DNA of 64,000 bases from Streptomyces nitrosporeus (GCF_008704555.1 NZ_CP023702.1:992001-1056000), one strand, 5' to 3'. Counted from the first letter of the stretch, positions 45,624-54,826 are shown. The notes: generated by a model not told the origin, from the sequence alone. A program made the numbers and translations.

Positions 45624-46389
45624 CCCCTTTCAGAGTCCCGCGCCTCTGGTGACGGAGGCCATCCAGGCGGATGCGGGAAGTGCCGATACGAGCCGTCCGG
45701 TTTTCCGAGTCCCGGACGGAGACTACGTCGGGACGGCCGGCAGCGGCTTCGGAACAGTCAACTCCGCCCATCGCATCCGGCTCACCGCTCCACCGGCACA
45801 CGCCCCGCCGGAGCACCGCCGTTCGCGGCCGGCGGGTGACAGCGTTCCTGCCGGACCGCCTCATCCGCCTCGGCTCCCGCTCGACCGCACCCGCGTGGGC
45901 CGTCTCGCCCGCTCGACCGCACCCCGCGTCGGCCACCTTGCCCGCCTCGGCCTCTCCCCCGCCGCGTGCCCGGACGAGCCGGCAGGACCGGTACCGGCCG
46001 CAGACGCGTCGTCGTCCGGAACCCAGCCGTTCGGGAGGCGCTCCTCCCGTTGAAGAACCGGGAGTTCCTGCGGACGCGCCGGTGCTGTGGCGGTGTCCGC
46101 CCGGTCCGCGTTCCGGACGGAACGCCGGTGTTGCCGGGGCCGCTCGCCCCGGCGGTGTGGGGTCGCTCACCCCGGTGCTGCCGGGGCCGCTCGCCCCGGA
46201 GGTGTTCCGTGCGCTGTCAGGCACATCGCAGTGCGCTCACCGGAAATCGGATCGGGGCCGACCGGCATAGCGTGGCCGGCGAAGCAGCCGCGGCACGTAG
46301 TACGTGCACCTCGCCGGTGTCCGCACCCGGCTTTCGCGCGGTCTTGACCCGAATCCCACGCTGTACGCCCCGCAGGAGGTTGTCCGAAG
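45624..46389. other. Divergent intergenic region
   Basis: 766 bp between divergent genes with no supportable gene. It contains the pair of 32-bp direct repeats described at 46127-46205 and must hold promoters for both the STAND pair and the amidohydrolase operon. Neither promoter could be fixed by eye. Confidence 0.55.
46127..46205. repeat. Two 32-bp direct repeats, each an internal hairpin
   Basis: 46127-46158 and 46174-46205 match at 30 of 32 positions and start 47 bp apart. Each contains CCGGGGC-5 bases-GCCCCGG, a perfect 7-bp stem. They lie 185-265 bp upstream of the amidohydrolase start. Confidence 0.85.
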
Positions 46390-48276
46390 GTGTCCACGAT
46401 GCCGGTAGGTGGGCTGGTTCCCCGCGCCACCGACGATGCGGCGGACCTCGTCGTCCGCAATGCCAAGATCCATACCGGTGACCCCCGTCTGCCGCAGGCC
46501 GAGGCGATCGCCATCCGCGACGGCGTCATCACCGTCGTCGGCGGTGACAAGGACGTGGCCGGACAGGTCGGTCCCGCCACGAGGGTGGTCGACGCGCTCG
46601 GCCGCAGGATGATCCCCGGTCTCAACGACGCTCATCTGCACGTGATCCGCGGCGGCCTCAACTACGTGCTGGAACTCCGCTGGGACGGTGTCCGCACCCT
46701 GCGCCAGGGCCTGGCGATGCTGCGGGAGCAGGCGGCCCGCACCCCGGAGGGCCAGTGGGTCAGGGTGGTCGGTGGCTGGTCGGCCGAGCAGTTCGCCGAA
46801 CGGCGGCTGCCCACGGTCGCAGAACTCAACGCCGCTGCCCCGGACACCCCGGTCTTCGTCCTGCACCTGTACCAGTCCGCGATCCTCAACCGTGCGGCGC
46901 TCAAGGCCGCGGGCTACGGCAGGGACACCCCCGATCCACGGGGCGGGCAGATCATGCGGGGGCGTGACGGCGAACCCACGGGCATGCTGCTGGCGGCTCC
47001 GAGCGCCCTGATCCTCTACTCGACCCTGGCCAAGGCGCCGGTGCTGGACGAGGAACACCGCAAGACGTCCACCCGGCACTTCCTGCGGGAGCTGAACCGG
47101 TTCGGGCTCACGTCAGCGATCGACGCGGCGGGCGGGTTCCAGAACTTCCCCGACAACTACGAGACGGTTACGGAACTGGCCAGGGAGGGGCAGCTCTCCC
47201 TGCGCATCGCCTACCACCTGTTCCCCCAGACCGCCGGCCAGGAGATCGACGACCTCACCCGCTGGATCGGCATGGTCCGGCCCGAGGACGGAGACGAATG
47301 GCTCCGCCTCAACGGCGCCGGCGAGAACCTCACCTGGGCGGCGGCGGACTTCGAGAACTTCGCCGAGCCGCGCCCCGAACACACCCCCGACTACGAGGTG
47401 GAGTTCGAGAAGGCCGTACGCCTCCTCATGGAGAACGGCTGGGGCTTCCGCCTGCACGCCACCTACGACGAGACCATCCGCCGTGACCTGGCCGTGTTCG
47501 AGAAGCTCGCCGCTGAAGGTCTCTTCCCCGGCGGGAACCGGTGGCTGTTCGACCACGCGGAGACCGTGTCGGCCGACAGCCTCGACCGCATCGTCTCCCT
47601 CGGCGGAGCCATGTCGGTACAGAACCGGCTGTCCTTCCAGGGCGAGGCGTTCGTCCGCCGCTACGGAATCGGAGCCGCCGCGGACGCACCGCCGGTCCGG
47701 GCGATGCTGGACCGTGGCCTGACCGTGGGCGCCGGCACCGACGCCACCCGTGTCTCCTCGTACAACCCCTGGATCGCACTGCACTGGCTGGTCACCGGCC
47801 GTACGGTCGGCGACCTGACCATCCACCCGCCGCACAACAGGGTCGACCGGGAGACGGCACTGGGGATGTTCACCACGGCCGGTGCCGCGCTCACCGGCGA
47901 GCAGGACCTCAAGGGCGTCCTGCGCCCGGGCTTCCTCGGAGACCTCACCGTGCTGTCGGAGGACTACTTCACGGTTCCCGACCCGGAGATCGCGCACATC
48001 GAGGCCCTGCTGACGGTCGTCGGCGGCCGCATCGTCTACGCCGCAGGCGCATACGAGGGCATCGACGAGCTGCTGCCTGCGGTGACACCGGAGTGGAGCC
48101 CGGTGGCGCACTTCGGCGGCTACCAGGCGACACCGGCCCGGGGCAGGTCGGGAGTCCGCCAGGCCGAGCTCCTCGGCGAGGCCGCCGCCGAGTCGGAACT
48201 GCACCGCCGGTGGCGCGCCCGCCGCGGTCCCGTCCCCGAGACCGGCGGCCCGGTCCTCGACCCCTGCTTCTTCTGA
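46390..48276 (+). CDS. Amidohydrolase (YtcJ/Amidohydro_3 type)
   Basis: 628 residues. DLVVRNAKIHTGD is the N-terminal composite-domain strand. MIPGLNDAHLHV supplies the first metal His-x-His (about 81-83). LHATYDETIRR and RWLFDHAETV give later metal histidines, and AGTDATRVSSYNPW the catalytic Asp. DLTVLSEDYFTVP returns to the beta sandwich. These long enzymes hydrolyse amide, imide or cyclic C-N bonds; the substrate is unknown. The start may be GTG 46390 (AGGAGG ten bases upstream) or ATG 46399. It opens a plus-strand run with an isochorismatase-fold hydrolase, DoxX and DUF1275 proteins. The C-terminal 50 residues (RGRSGVRQAELLGE onward) extend beyond the usual family end. Confidence 0.9.
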   Translation: MSTMPVGGLVPRATDDAADLVVRNAKIHTGDPRLPQAEAIAIRDGVITVVGGDKDVAGQVGPATRVVDALGRRMIPGLNDAHLHVIRGGLNYVLELRWDGVRTLRQGLAMLREQAARTPEGQWVRVVGGWSAEQFAERRLPTVAELNAAAPDTPVFVLHLYQSAILNRAALKAAGYGRDTPDPRGGQIMRGRDGEPTGMLLAAPSALILYSTLAKAPVLDEEHRKTSTRHFLRELNRFGLTSAIDAAGGFQNFPDNYETVTELAREGQLSLRIAYHLFPQTAGQEIDDLTRWIGMVRPEDGDEWLRLNGAGENLTWAAADFENFAEPRPEHTPDYEVEFEKAVRLLMENGWGFRLHATYDETIRRDLAVFEKLAAEGLFPGGNRWLFDHAETVSADSLDRIVSLGGAMSVQNRLSFQGEAFVRRYGIGAAADAPPVRAMLDRGLTVGAGTDATRVSSYNPWIALHWLVTGRTVGDLTIHPPHNRVDRETALGMFTTAGAALTGEQDLKGVLRPGFLGDLTVLSEDYFTVPDPEIAHIEALLTVVGGRIVYAAGAYEGIDELLPAVTPEWSPVAHFGGYQATPARGRSGVRQAELLGEAAAESELHRRWRARRGPVPETGGPVLDPCFF

Positions 48277-48370
48277 GCCGGGCCTACGCGACCGCCTGGC
48301 CCCAAGATCTTCTTTCCCTGGTCGCAGACGACCGTCCGCGACCGCCACCCTTCGAAGGAAAGGCATTCCC

Positions 48371-49033
48371 ATGGTCAACACGGCCGAGGTCACCGCTGCT
48401 CCCAGCCCTGACCTGCTGACGCCCGACAACTGCGCGGTGCTGTTCGTCGACCACCAGCCGCAGATGTTCTTCGGCACCGGCAGCGGCGACCGCACCGCGA
48501 TCATCAACGCCACGGTGGGTCTGGCGAAGGCCGCCAAGGTCTTCGACGTCCCCACCGTCCTGAGCACCGTGGCCGCCGAGTCCTTCTCCGGCCCGCTCAT
48601 GCCGCAGCTCGCGGACGTCTTCCCCGGTCAGGAGATCATCGACCGCAGCACGATGAACGCCTGGGAGGACGGGGCCTTCGTCGAGGCCGTCAAGGCCACC
48701 GGCCGCAGGAAGCTGGTCATCGCCGGCCTGTGGACCGAGGTCTGCGTCGTGCTGCCCGCCCTGTCCGCGCTCGCCCAGGGCTACGAGGTCTATGTCGTCA
48801 CCGACGCCTCCGGCGGCGTCAGCCCCCAGGCTCACGAGCACGCCGTCCAGCGGATGGTCCAGGCCGGCGTGGTGCCGGTGACCTGGGTGCAGGTGCTCCT
48901 CGAACTGCAGCGTGACTGGGCTCGTACGGAGACGTACATGCCGGTCATGGACGTCGTGAAGGAGCACGGCGGCACCTACGGGCTCGGGGTCGTCTACGCC
49001 CAGGCCGTCATCGGCGAGCACGCCGCCGGCTGA
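48371..49033 (+). CDS. Isochorismatase-fold cysteine hydrolase (YcaC-like)
   Basis: 220 residues with the catalytic triad Asp27 (LFVDHQPQMFF), Lys114 (GRRKLVIAG) and Cys125 (LWTEVCVVLPAL). The whole sequence fits the YcaC subgroup of the isochorismatase-like superfamily, whose members hydrolyse amides or small carbamoyl compounds; the true substrate is rarely known. It follows the amidohydrolase after 94 bp on the same strand, so the two may act in sequence on one nitrogen compound, which is inference. Confidence 0.92.
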   Translation: MVNTAEVTAAPSPDLLTPDNCAVLFVDHQPQMFFGTGSGDRTAIINATVGLAKAAKVFDVPTVLSTVAAESFSGPLMPQLADVFPGQEIIDRSTMNAWEDGAFVEAVKATGRRKLVIAGLWTEVCVVLPALSALAQGYEVYVVTDASGGVSPQAHEHAVQRMVQAGVVPVTWVQVLLELQRDWARTETYMPVMDVVKEHGGTYGLGVVYAQAVIGEHAAG

Positions 49034-49080
49034 CGCGCTCCACACGATCGACAACGGACGTCAGGGACGGGCACAGCGCG

Positions 49081-49617
49081 ATGGACAGCGGACTGTTGGT
49101 CCTCCGGCTGGTGGTGGGGCTCCTCATCGCCGGGCACGGAGTGCAGAAGGTCAGTCACCGGCTGGGAGGCGACGGCCTGGCCGGCGGAACCGAGGAGTTC
49201 CGCCGGGACGGCTTCCGCGGCGGAAGGCTCACCGCTCTCGCCGCGGGCGGCAGCCAGATCGGTGCCGGCCTGTTCCTGGCGGCCGGCCTCCTCACCCCCC
49301 TGGCAGCCATGGCCGCCATGGGAGTGATGACGGTGGCCGGCACCGTCAAGTGGCACAAGGGGCTGTGGGTGCAGAACGACGGCTACGAGTACCCGCTGGT
49401 GCTCGTCGCCGCCTCTGCGGCCGTGGCCCTCACCGGCCCGGGACGCTGGTCCCTCGACCACCTCCTCGGGCAGGCCCCCTGGCCGCTGTGGGTCTCGGTA
49501 TCGGCGATCGGTATCGGCCCGGTCAGCGGACTGCTCACCCGCACGTTGCTGAACGGTCCCGCGATGAACGACGGGACGACGAAGGAAAGGACGCGACATG
49601 CGAAGGCTGCTGACTGA
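49081..49617 (+). CDS. DoxX-family membrane protein
   Basis: 178 residues with four to five membrane segments. The family opens LLVLRLVVGLLIAGHGVQKVSHRLGG and continues through LTALAAGGSQIGAGLFLAAGLLTPLAAMAAMGVMTVAGTVKWHKGLWVQNDGYEYPLVLVAASAAVAL, a standard DoxX core. DoxX proteins are linked to redox or thiol stress complexes in actinobacteria, but the role here is open. The C-terminal soluble tail overlaps the next gene by 20 bp. Confidence 0.88.
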   Translation: MDSGLLVLRLVVGLLIAGHGVQKVSHRLGGDGLAGGTEEFRRDGFRGGRLTALAAGGSQIGAGLFLAAGLLTPLAAMAAMGVMTVAGTVKWHKGLWVQNDGYEYPLVLVAASAAVALTGPGRWSLDHLLGQAPWPLWVSVSAIGIGPVSGLLTRTLLNGPAMNDGTTKERTRHAKAAD

Positions 49618-50335
49618 CGCCGCCCACACATTCGTCCCCCCGAAGGACGACAGGCACGGCCCGCTGCCGCCTCTGATGCTTGTGCTGACGGTGGTGACCG
49701 GCCTCATCGATGCCGTGAGCTATCTGGCTCTCGGGCGGGTCTTCGTCGCCAACATGACCGGCAACGTGGTCTTCCTGGGCTTCGCCCTGGCGGGCGCGCC
49801 CGGCCTGTCCGTAGCGGCGTCCCTCGTCTCGATGGGGTCCTTCCTCGTCGGAGCACTGGCGGGAGGGCGGTTCGGCACCCGGTTCGCCGCACACCGGGGC
49901 CGGCTGCTGGCCACGGCCACCGCCCTCCAGGCCGTACTGGTCGCCGGGTCGGTGGGCGCGCTGGTCCTCGCACACGGCGAGGTGACCGGCCCGGCCCGCT
50001 ACACCTTGATCGTGCTGCTCGGCATCGCCATGGGCATGCAGAACGCCGTCGCACGACGTCTCGGGGTCCCGGACCTGACCACCACCGTCCTGACCCTCAC
50101 CCTGACGGGACTGGCCGCGGACTCCTCCCCTGCCGGCGGGCCCACCCCCCGGCCCGGCCGGCGCGTTCTTTCCGTGCTCGCCATGTTCCTCGGAGCCCTT
50201 GCCGGAGCCCTGCTCCTGGGGCACGCCGAACTCCTCCACATCCTCGTTCTCGTCCTGCTCCTGCTCGTCGCCGTCTCGGTGGCCGCCTACCGCCTGTCGG
50301 CCTCCGGCCCCGCCTGGACCAGGCCCGCCGGGTGA
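49598..50335 (+). CDS. DUF1275 (YoaK-type) membrane protein
   Basis: 245 residues with about six membrane segments. The DUF1275 signatures are present: VVTGLIDAVSYLALGRVFVANMTGNVVFLGFALAG (33-67), GMQNAVARRLGVPDLTTTVLTLTLTGLA, and SVLAMFLGALAGALLLGHAEL. Function unknown, possibly a transporter. It overlaps the DoxX gene by 20 bp, so translation is probably coupled. It is the last gene of the plus-strand run and converges on oxiA. Confidence 0.9.
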   Translation: MRRLLTDAAHTFVPPKDDRHGPLPPLMLVLTVVTGLIDAVSYLALGRVFVANMTGNVVFLGFALAGAPGLSVAASLVSMGSFLVGALAGGRFGTRFAAHRGRLLATATALQAVLVAGSVGALVLAHGEVTGPARYTLIVLLGIAMGMQNAVARRLGVPDLTTTVLTLTLTGLAADSSPAGGPTPRPGRRVLSVLAMFLGALAGALLLGHAELLHILVLVLLLLVAVSVAAYRLSASGPAWTRPAG

Positions 50336-50539
50336 AGCTCCCGGCCGGCTCGGTTCGGGCGCCACTCGCGGTGCGTGTCCTTCGCGCGCCGTGGACCGCA
50401 CAGCGTGAGGTCTTACCCGTCCCGGCGATCCTCGAAGTCAACCGCCGGCAGCGGCTCTCCGGCGTCCGTGCGTGGAGCGAGCCGCAGGGCGAACCGAGGG
50501 GGGCGAACAGGGGAGGGCGAGCCGGGGGAGCCTTCGCCG

Positions 50540-51016
50540 TCACATCTTCCTGGCACCGGCCCTGATGGCTTCACGGATACGGACGTAGGTGCCGCAGCGG
50601 CAGATGTTGCGGATGCCGTCGAGGTCGGTGTCGGTGATCTCCCGGCCTTCCTCCGCGGCTCGGCGCACGAGGGCGACGGCCGCCATGATCTGGCCGGGCT
50701 GGCAGTAGCCGCACTGGGCGACGTCCTGGTCGAGCCACGCCTGTTGCATGGGGTGCAGGTCTGCGCCCACCGTGCCCGGAAGCCCTTCGATCGTCGTGAC
50801 TTCGTCGGCCGGGTCCAGGTCCCCTACGGAAATCGCGCAGGGATTGACCGCCCTGCCGTTGAGATGGCTGGTACACGCTTTACAGACGTTGATGCCACAG
50901 CCGTACTTGGGGCCGGTGACACCCAGGACGTCGCGCAGCACCCACAGCAGCCGCACGTCACCGGCGATGTCGACGGTCACCTGCTCACCGTTGAGGCGGA
51001 ATGTGTGTTCGGGCAC
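50540..51016 (-). CDS. oxiA: Molybdenum aldehyde oxidoreductase small [2Fe-2S] subunit
   Basis: 158 residues, GTG start with AGGAG six bases upstream. Plant-type cluster ligands Cys40, Cys45, Cys48 and Cys60; second cluster ligands Cys102, Cys105, Cys139 and Cys141 (CGYCQPGQIM, CRCGTY). This is the small subunit of two-subunit xanthine-oxidase-family enzymes of the isoquinoline oxidoreductase type. It follows the large subunit by 15 bp. Near lcp in Streptomyces sp. K30 the homologous oxiB-oxiA pair is proposed to oxidise the aldehyde ends of cleaved rubber to acids, and the order here is the same. Confidence 0.9.
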   Translation of the reverse strand: MPEHTFRLNGEQVTVDIAGDVRLLWVLRDVLGVTGPKYGCGINVCKACTSHLNGRAVNPCAISVGDLDPADEVTTIEGLPGTVGADLHPMQQAWLDQDVAQCGYCQPGQIMAAVALVRRAAEEGREITDTDLDGIRNICRCGTYVRIREAIRAGARKM

Positions 51017-51031
51017 GGGGGGCTCCTCGTA

Positions 51032-53338
51032 TCAGAAGGCGTGGTCCAGACCGTCGGTCGGGGACTGGGGAACGGGCGGGACGGCCGGCTTGGGGTCGAA
51101 GGAGAGCGTGCCGTGGTTGATGGGAAAGGTGGTGGGCATCTTTCCGGTCGCGCGGCCGTACGCGCAGGCGACCGCGGCCATGGACGCGGCGACGCCCAGC
51201 TCTCCCGCGCCGCCGGGCTTGCCCGTGGTGTCCGGCATGATGATGACGTCCAGCTCGGGTGGCGTGTTCCACTGCCGGGTGTAGAAGTAGTTGTCCCAGC
51301 TGGCTTCCAGGAAGTACCCGTCGCGCAGATGCAGGCTCGAGGTCAGGGCGAGCGCGATGCCGTCCATGGCGCAGCCCATCATCTGCGCCTCCAGTCCGCG
51401 GGGGTTGACGGTGAGGCCGGCGTCCACCGCGATGACGACCTTGGTGACGCGCGGTCCTGCGACGCCGTCGCGGATCGGCCGGCTGACCGTCTCGGGCCGG
51501 CAGTCGATCTCCACCAGGACCGCGCTGACGGAGTGGTATTCGGAGTGCAGCGCGATGCCCTGCGCCGTGCCGTCGGGCATGGGCCGGCCCCAGCGTCCCG
51601 CATCGGCGGCCTTCTCCAGAACCGCGATCGACCGGTCGTCCTTGAGGAAGTCGCGCCGGAGGCGGTACGGGTCCCTTCCCGTCTTCGACGCCAGTCTGTC
51701 GATGACGAGTTCCCGGGCGCACGTGACGTCGGGAGAGTAGACGTTGCGCATGCTGCCGGTGTTGAAGCTCTTGTCGGTCTCGTTCAGGAGCCGGCTGTTG
51801 ACGCCGAAGTCGTACGGCATCGACTGGGAGAGCTGGAAGAACGTCTCGGAGAACCCGAGGCCGGCCACGGGGAGTTTCGCCGCCAGGGCGGTGAAGATCT
51901 CTCCGAAACCGTGGCTGAGGTCGGTGGCCACGCTGGTGTGGCGTTGCCGGTAGCTGAGGACGGTGTTCCCGGCGTAGGCGATGCGGACGCGTGAGGTGGC
52001 CATGGGGTGGGTGCGCCCCTGGCGGGAGTCGTCAGCCCGGTGCCACATGAGTTTGACCGGTTTGCCGATCTTCTCGGAGATCTCGACGGCTTCCAGGGCC
52101 GCGTCGAAGAAGAGCTTGCGTCCGAAGGATCCGCCGCCTTCGGTGACGTGCACCGTCACCGCGTCCAGCGGCAGTCCGAGTCCGGCCGCGATCGTCTCCT
52201 TCGCGACGATGGGCGCCTTGAGACTGGACCAGACCTCGGCACGGTCGGACCGCACGTCGGCGATGGCGCAGTTGGTCTCCAGCGCGCTGTTGCTGCGGAA
52301 GTGGAAGGTGAACCTGCCCTCCACGCTCGGGGTCAGCGGCAAGGACCCCAGGGGAAGCTCCGCGCTCGCCAGTTCCTTCAGTACGGACTCGTCGGACTTG
52401 CCCTGCGCGCTGCCGGGCTTCCACGACACGCGGAGGGCGCGTACGGCGTCGATGCACTGGCCGAAGGTCCGGGCCCGCACGGCCACGCCCGTCGTGATCA
52501 CAGCGATGTCGGTGACACCCGGCATGGCCCGGACCTCATCGGCGTTGGCGACCGACCCGACCCTTCCGTTGATCGTCGGTGGACGGCACACCATGGTGGG
52601 GGCGGCGCCCGGAACGGTGAGGTCCATCGCGAACTTCTTGCGTCCGGTGACCGCGTCGAGGGCGTCGATGCGGCGCTGCGGAGTGCCGATGACCGTGAAC
52701 CGGCTGGACGGCTTGAGTTCGGTGCTGACCTGCCGCGTCCGCAGGGCTGCGGCCCTCTCGGCCAGCTCGCCGATGCCGATGCTCCTGCCCGAAGGACCGG
52801 TGACCACGCCCGCTCTGATGCCGACTTCGGTGAGCGCGGCCCCGAGGACGGCCGCCGCGGCCTCCAGCAGCCGCCCGCGCGCGATGGCGGCGGCGACCCG
52901 GACGGGGGTGTAGGTCGCAACGGTCGTGTTGGACCCGCCGGTGAGCTGGTTGAACACGAGTTCCGGCCGTGCGTCGGCCAGGGTGACCCGTACCTTGTCG
53001 AGGGGCACGTCCATTTCCTCGGCGATCAGCATGGCCGTCGAGGTGGTGATGCCCTGCCCCACCTCTGCCCGCGGCAACGCTAAGGACACCGTGCCGTCCG
53101 TGTGGACCCGGACCGTGATCAGGCCGGAGGTCGGCAGGGCCGCCAAGGTCATGACGTCGTTGAGGTCGATCAGTTCCGTGATGTCGGGCGAGGGCACGTC
53201 AGCCCTGGCCTGTCCGGCCGGTACGAGTTCGGCGGCAGTCACCAAGGTCGGTGCTGCCAGGACGAACCCCAGAAACCGGCGCCTCTCGAAGGCGCGGGTC
53301 GTGGCGGGCTGCTGAGCCGCGACGTCATCACCGTGCAC
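51032..53338 (-). CDS. oxiB: Molybdenum aldehyde oxidoreductase large subunit
   Basis: 768 residues from GTG 53338 with a GAGGAGAG element before it; an in-frame ATG at 53380 is less likely. A twin-arginine signal ERRRFLGFVLAAP (about 19-31) with an Ala-rich cleavage region predicts export of a folded cofactor-loaded enzyme, probably with OxiA in tow. Molybdopterin-binding blocks are present: GQGITTSTAMLIAEEM, GGGSFGRKLFFDAALEAV, SMRNVYSPD and the catalytic Glu in PGGAGELGVAASMA. There is no FAD subunit in the locus, as for isoquinoline oxidoreductase-type enzymes, so electrons probably go to a membrane or cytochrome acceptor. The role in oxidising oligo-isoprenoid aldehydes is from the K30 precedent. 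Confidence 0.9.
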   Translation of the reverse strand: MHGDDVAAQQPATTRAFERRRFLGFVLAAPTLVTAAELVPAGQARADVPSPDITELIDLNDVMTLAALPTSGLITVRVHTDGTVSLALPRAEVGQGITTSTAMLIAEEMDVPLDKVRVTLADARPELVFNQLTGGSNTTVATYTPVRVAAAIARGRLLEAAAAVLGAALTEVGIRAGVVTGPSGRSIGIGELAERAAALRTRQVSTELKPSSRFTVIGTPQRRIDALDAVTGRKKFAMDLTVPGAAPTMVCRPPTINGRVGSVANADEVRAMPGVTDIAVITTGVAVRARTFGQCIDAVRALRVSWKPGSAQGKSDESVLKELASAELPLGSLPLTPSVEGRFTFHFRSNSALETNCAIADVRSDRAEVWSSLKAPIVAKETIAAGLGLPLDAVTVHVTEGGGSFGRKLFFDAALEAVEISEKIGKPVKLMWHRADDSRQGRTHPMATSRVRIAYAGNTVLSYRQRHTSVATDLSHGFGEIFTALAAKLPVAGLGFSETFFQLSQSMPYDFGVNSRLLNETDKSFNTGSMRNVYSPDVTCARELVIDRLASKTGRDPYRLRRDFLKDDRSIAVLEKAADAGRWGRPMPDGTAQGIALHSEYHSVSAVLVEIDCRPETVSRPIRDGVAGPRVTKVVIAVDAGLTVNPRGLEAQMMGCAMDGIALALTSSLHLRDGYFLEASWDNYFYTRQWNTPPELDVIIMPDTTGKPGGAGELGVAASMAAVACAYGRATGKMPTTFPINHGTLSFDPKPAVPPVPQSPTDGLDHAF

Positions 53339-53426
53339 CGGCTCTCTCCTCTCCCTCGTGCCTTTCAGCAGGCAGCACATGGCCGGGCGACCGGGCGTCC
53401 GGGTGGCCGGCGGAGGACTCGTCCCG

Positions 53427-53480
53427 GCGTTCCGGTCCGGCGCGTTCCTGTCCGGCGCGTTCCGGTCCGGCGCGTTCTTG
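53427..53480. repeat. 15-bp tandem repeat (3.4 copies) upstream of oxiB
   Basis: Units GCGTTCCGGTCCGGC at 53427-53441, 53442-53456 (one change) and 53457-53471, then a partial copy. It lies in the 264-bp gap between the lcp stop and the oxiB start, 90-140 bp upstream of oxiB, where a promoter would be. Confidence 0.9.
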
Positions 53481-53526
53481 TCGATGGCTGCGTGGTGCGG
53501 ATCGGCTCCGACTGTGGTGGTGGGGG

Positions 53527-53561
53527 CTGCCAGGGGCGGCGGAAGGTGCCGCCCCTGGCAG
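53527..53561 (-). terminator. 14-bp stem hairpin downstream of lcp
   Basis: CTGCCAGGGGCGGC (53527-53540) pairs perfectly with 53548-53561 across a 7-base loop, starting 41 bp past the lcp stop. It should separate lcp transcription from oxiBA. Confidence 0.75.
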
Positions 53562-53602
53562 GGGTGGTGGCTCGGTGCACCGGCGGTGGATGCCCGAGCC
53601 GT

Positions 53603-54826
53603 TCAGAGCGGCCGGTTGACGTCCGGGATGTCGATCGCGATGGGACGGCCTTCGGAGAGGAAGAGCAGGACGAACTTGCGAATCGCTTCCTCCAGCGTCC
53701 ACAGGACAGCCGGGACCGCGGGCAGGGGGACCAGACCCTCACGGAAGGCGACCAGCAGCGGCCACGCGGACGCTATCAGCTTCTCCAGGACCGGCTGCTT
53801 GGACAGGCCGATCATGTCGCCGATGTCGCTGCCCAGCGTGTAGCGGGTGAACGCGCTGATCAGAGGGCGCGTCAGACCGGCGTCCAGTTCGGCCACTATG
53901 CCGAGGAGGACGTTGGTCAGCGCCTCCCCCTCGGGGCTGTGCGCGAGGATTGGGTCGAGGACCTGCTTGGACTGGGCGTAGGCCGCGTCCCAGGTGGCGG
54001 GGATGTACTCGTCACTGACACCGAGCATGTGCGCACTCACCTGCCACACGTGCAGGTACGCCTCCGAGTCGGCGGCGTTGATCCGGACCCCCCACTCTTT
54101 CATCCTGCGCATGACAAATGTGGCCAGGCTGTGCCAGGTGACCATGATGTCGGCCTGGCTGATCGGGATCGTCTGGCCGCCGCTCGTCCCGGACCAGCCG
54201 GGCGACTGCGGCAGCAGGTGGCGCACGGCGGCGTGCACCATGCGGGTCTTCACGGCCGTCACGGTCATCGAGCCCTGGGGCAGGTAGGCGTCCAGGTCCC
54301 CGATGTCGTAACCGAGCCGCGCGGTCTTGGCGATGCGGTCCTTCATGTCGGCACCGCCCTTGGAGTAGTAGACGGCGCGCGCCTCCCTGGGGATGGCCGT
54401 GCTCATCAGGCCGCTGCCGAGGCCGTACAGAGCCCCGACGTAGATGCCTTTGGTCTTGCTGAACCGGGCGGCACGGTCGAGTTTCGCCCTGTCGGCCCAG
54501 GACGGCATCTGACGGGCGTGCTCCATGAACTCCTTGAGGTCTCCCGGAAGTCCGGCGGGCAGCGCCTGGTCGTTCCGGGTCCACCGTTTCAGCAGTGTGT
54601 TGACCCTGGCCACGTCGCCGCGCTCGATCACCGCGGCGAGTACCGGATCGGCTTCCTCGTCCCACACCCATTCCGGGTCGAGGCCCTTTCCCGTACCCGC
54701 GATCGACGCGCTCGGGGCCCACGTCCACAGGGGCCGCGCGCCGGCAGGCGAAGCCGCCCCCAGCGCTCCCACGACCCCCAGGGCCCCGCCCGCCATCAGC
54801 ATCTTGCGCCTACCGAGTCCCTCCAT
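53603..54826 (-). CDS. lcp: Latex clearing protein, rubber oxygenase
   Basis: 407 residues. A Tat signal (GRRKMLMAGGALG, cleavage near SPAGA-RP at 30/31) exports the folded heme enzyme. The residues reported as functional in LcpK30 occur here at the same numbers: Glu148 (PREAR), Arg164, Lys167 (distal heme ligand) and Thr168 in DRIAKTAR, and His198 (proximal ligand) in TRMVHAA. Lcp is a secreted heme-b dioxygenase that cleaves poly(cis-1,4-isoprene) between double bonds to oligomers with aldehyde and ketone ends. The oxiB-oxiA genes follow downstream after a terminator, as in Streptomyces sp. K30. AAGGAGGAG lies upstream of the ATG. The numbering match strongly suggests a close orthologue. 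Confidence 0.95.
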   Translation of the reverse strand: MEGLGRRKMLMAGGALGVVGALGAASPAGARPLWTWAPSASIAGTGKGLDPEWVWDEEADPVLAAVIERGDVARVNTLLKRWTRNDQALPAGLPGDLKEFMEHARQMPSWADRAKLDRAARFSKTKGIYVGALYGLGSGLMSTAIPREARAVYYSKGGADMKDRIAKTARLGYDIGDLDAYLPQGSMTVTAVKTRMVHAAVRHLLPQSPGWSGTSGGQTIPISQADIMVTWHSLATFVMRRMKEWGVRINAADSEAYLHVWQVSAHMLGVSDEYIPATWDAAYAQSKQVLDPILAHSPEGEALTNVLLGIVAELDAGLTRPLISAFTRYTLGSDIGDMIGLSKQPVLEKLIASAWPLLVAFREGLVPLPAVPAVLWTLEEAIRKFVLLFLSEGRPIAIDIPDVNRPL

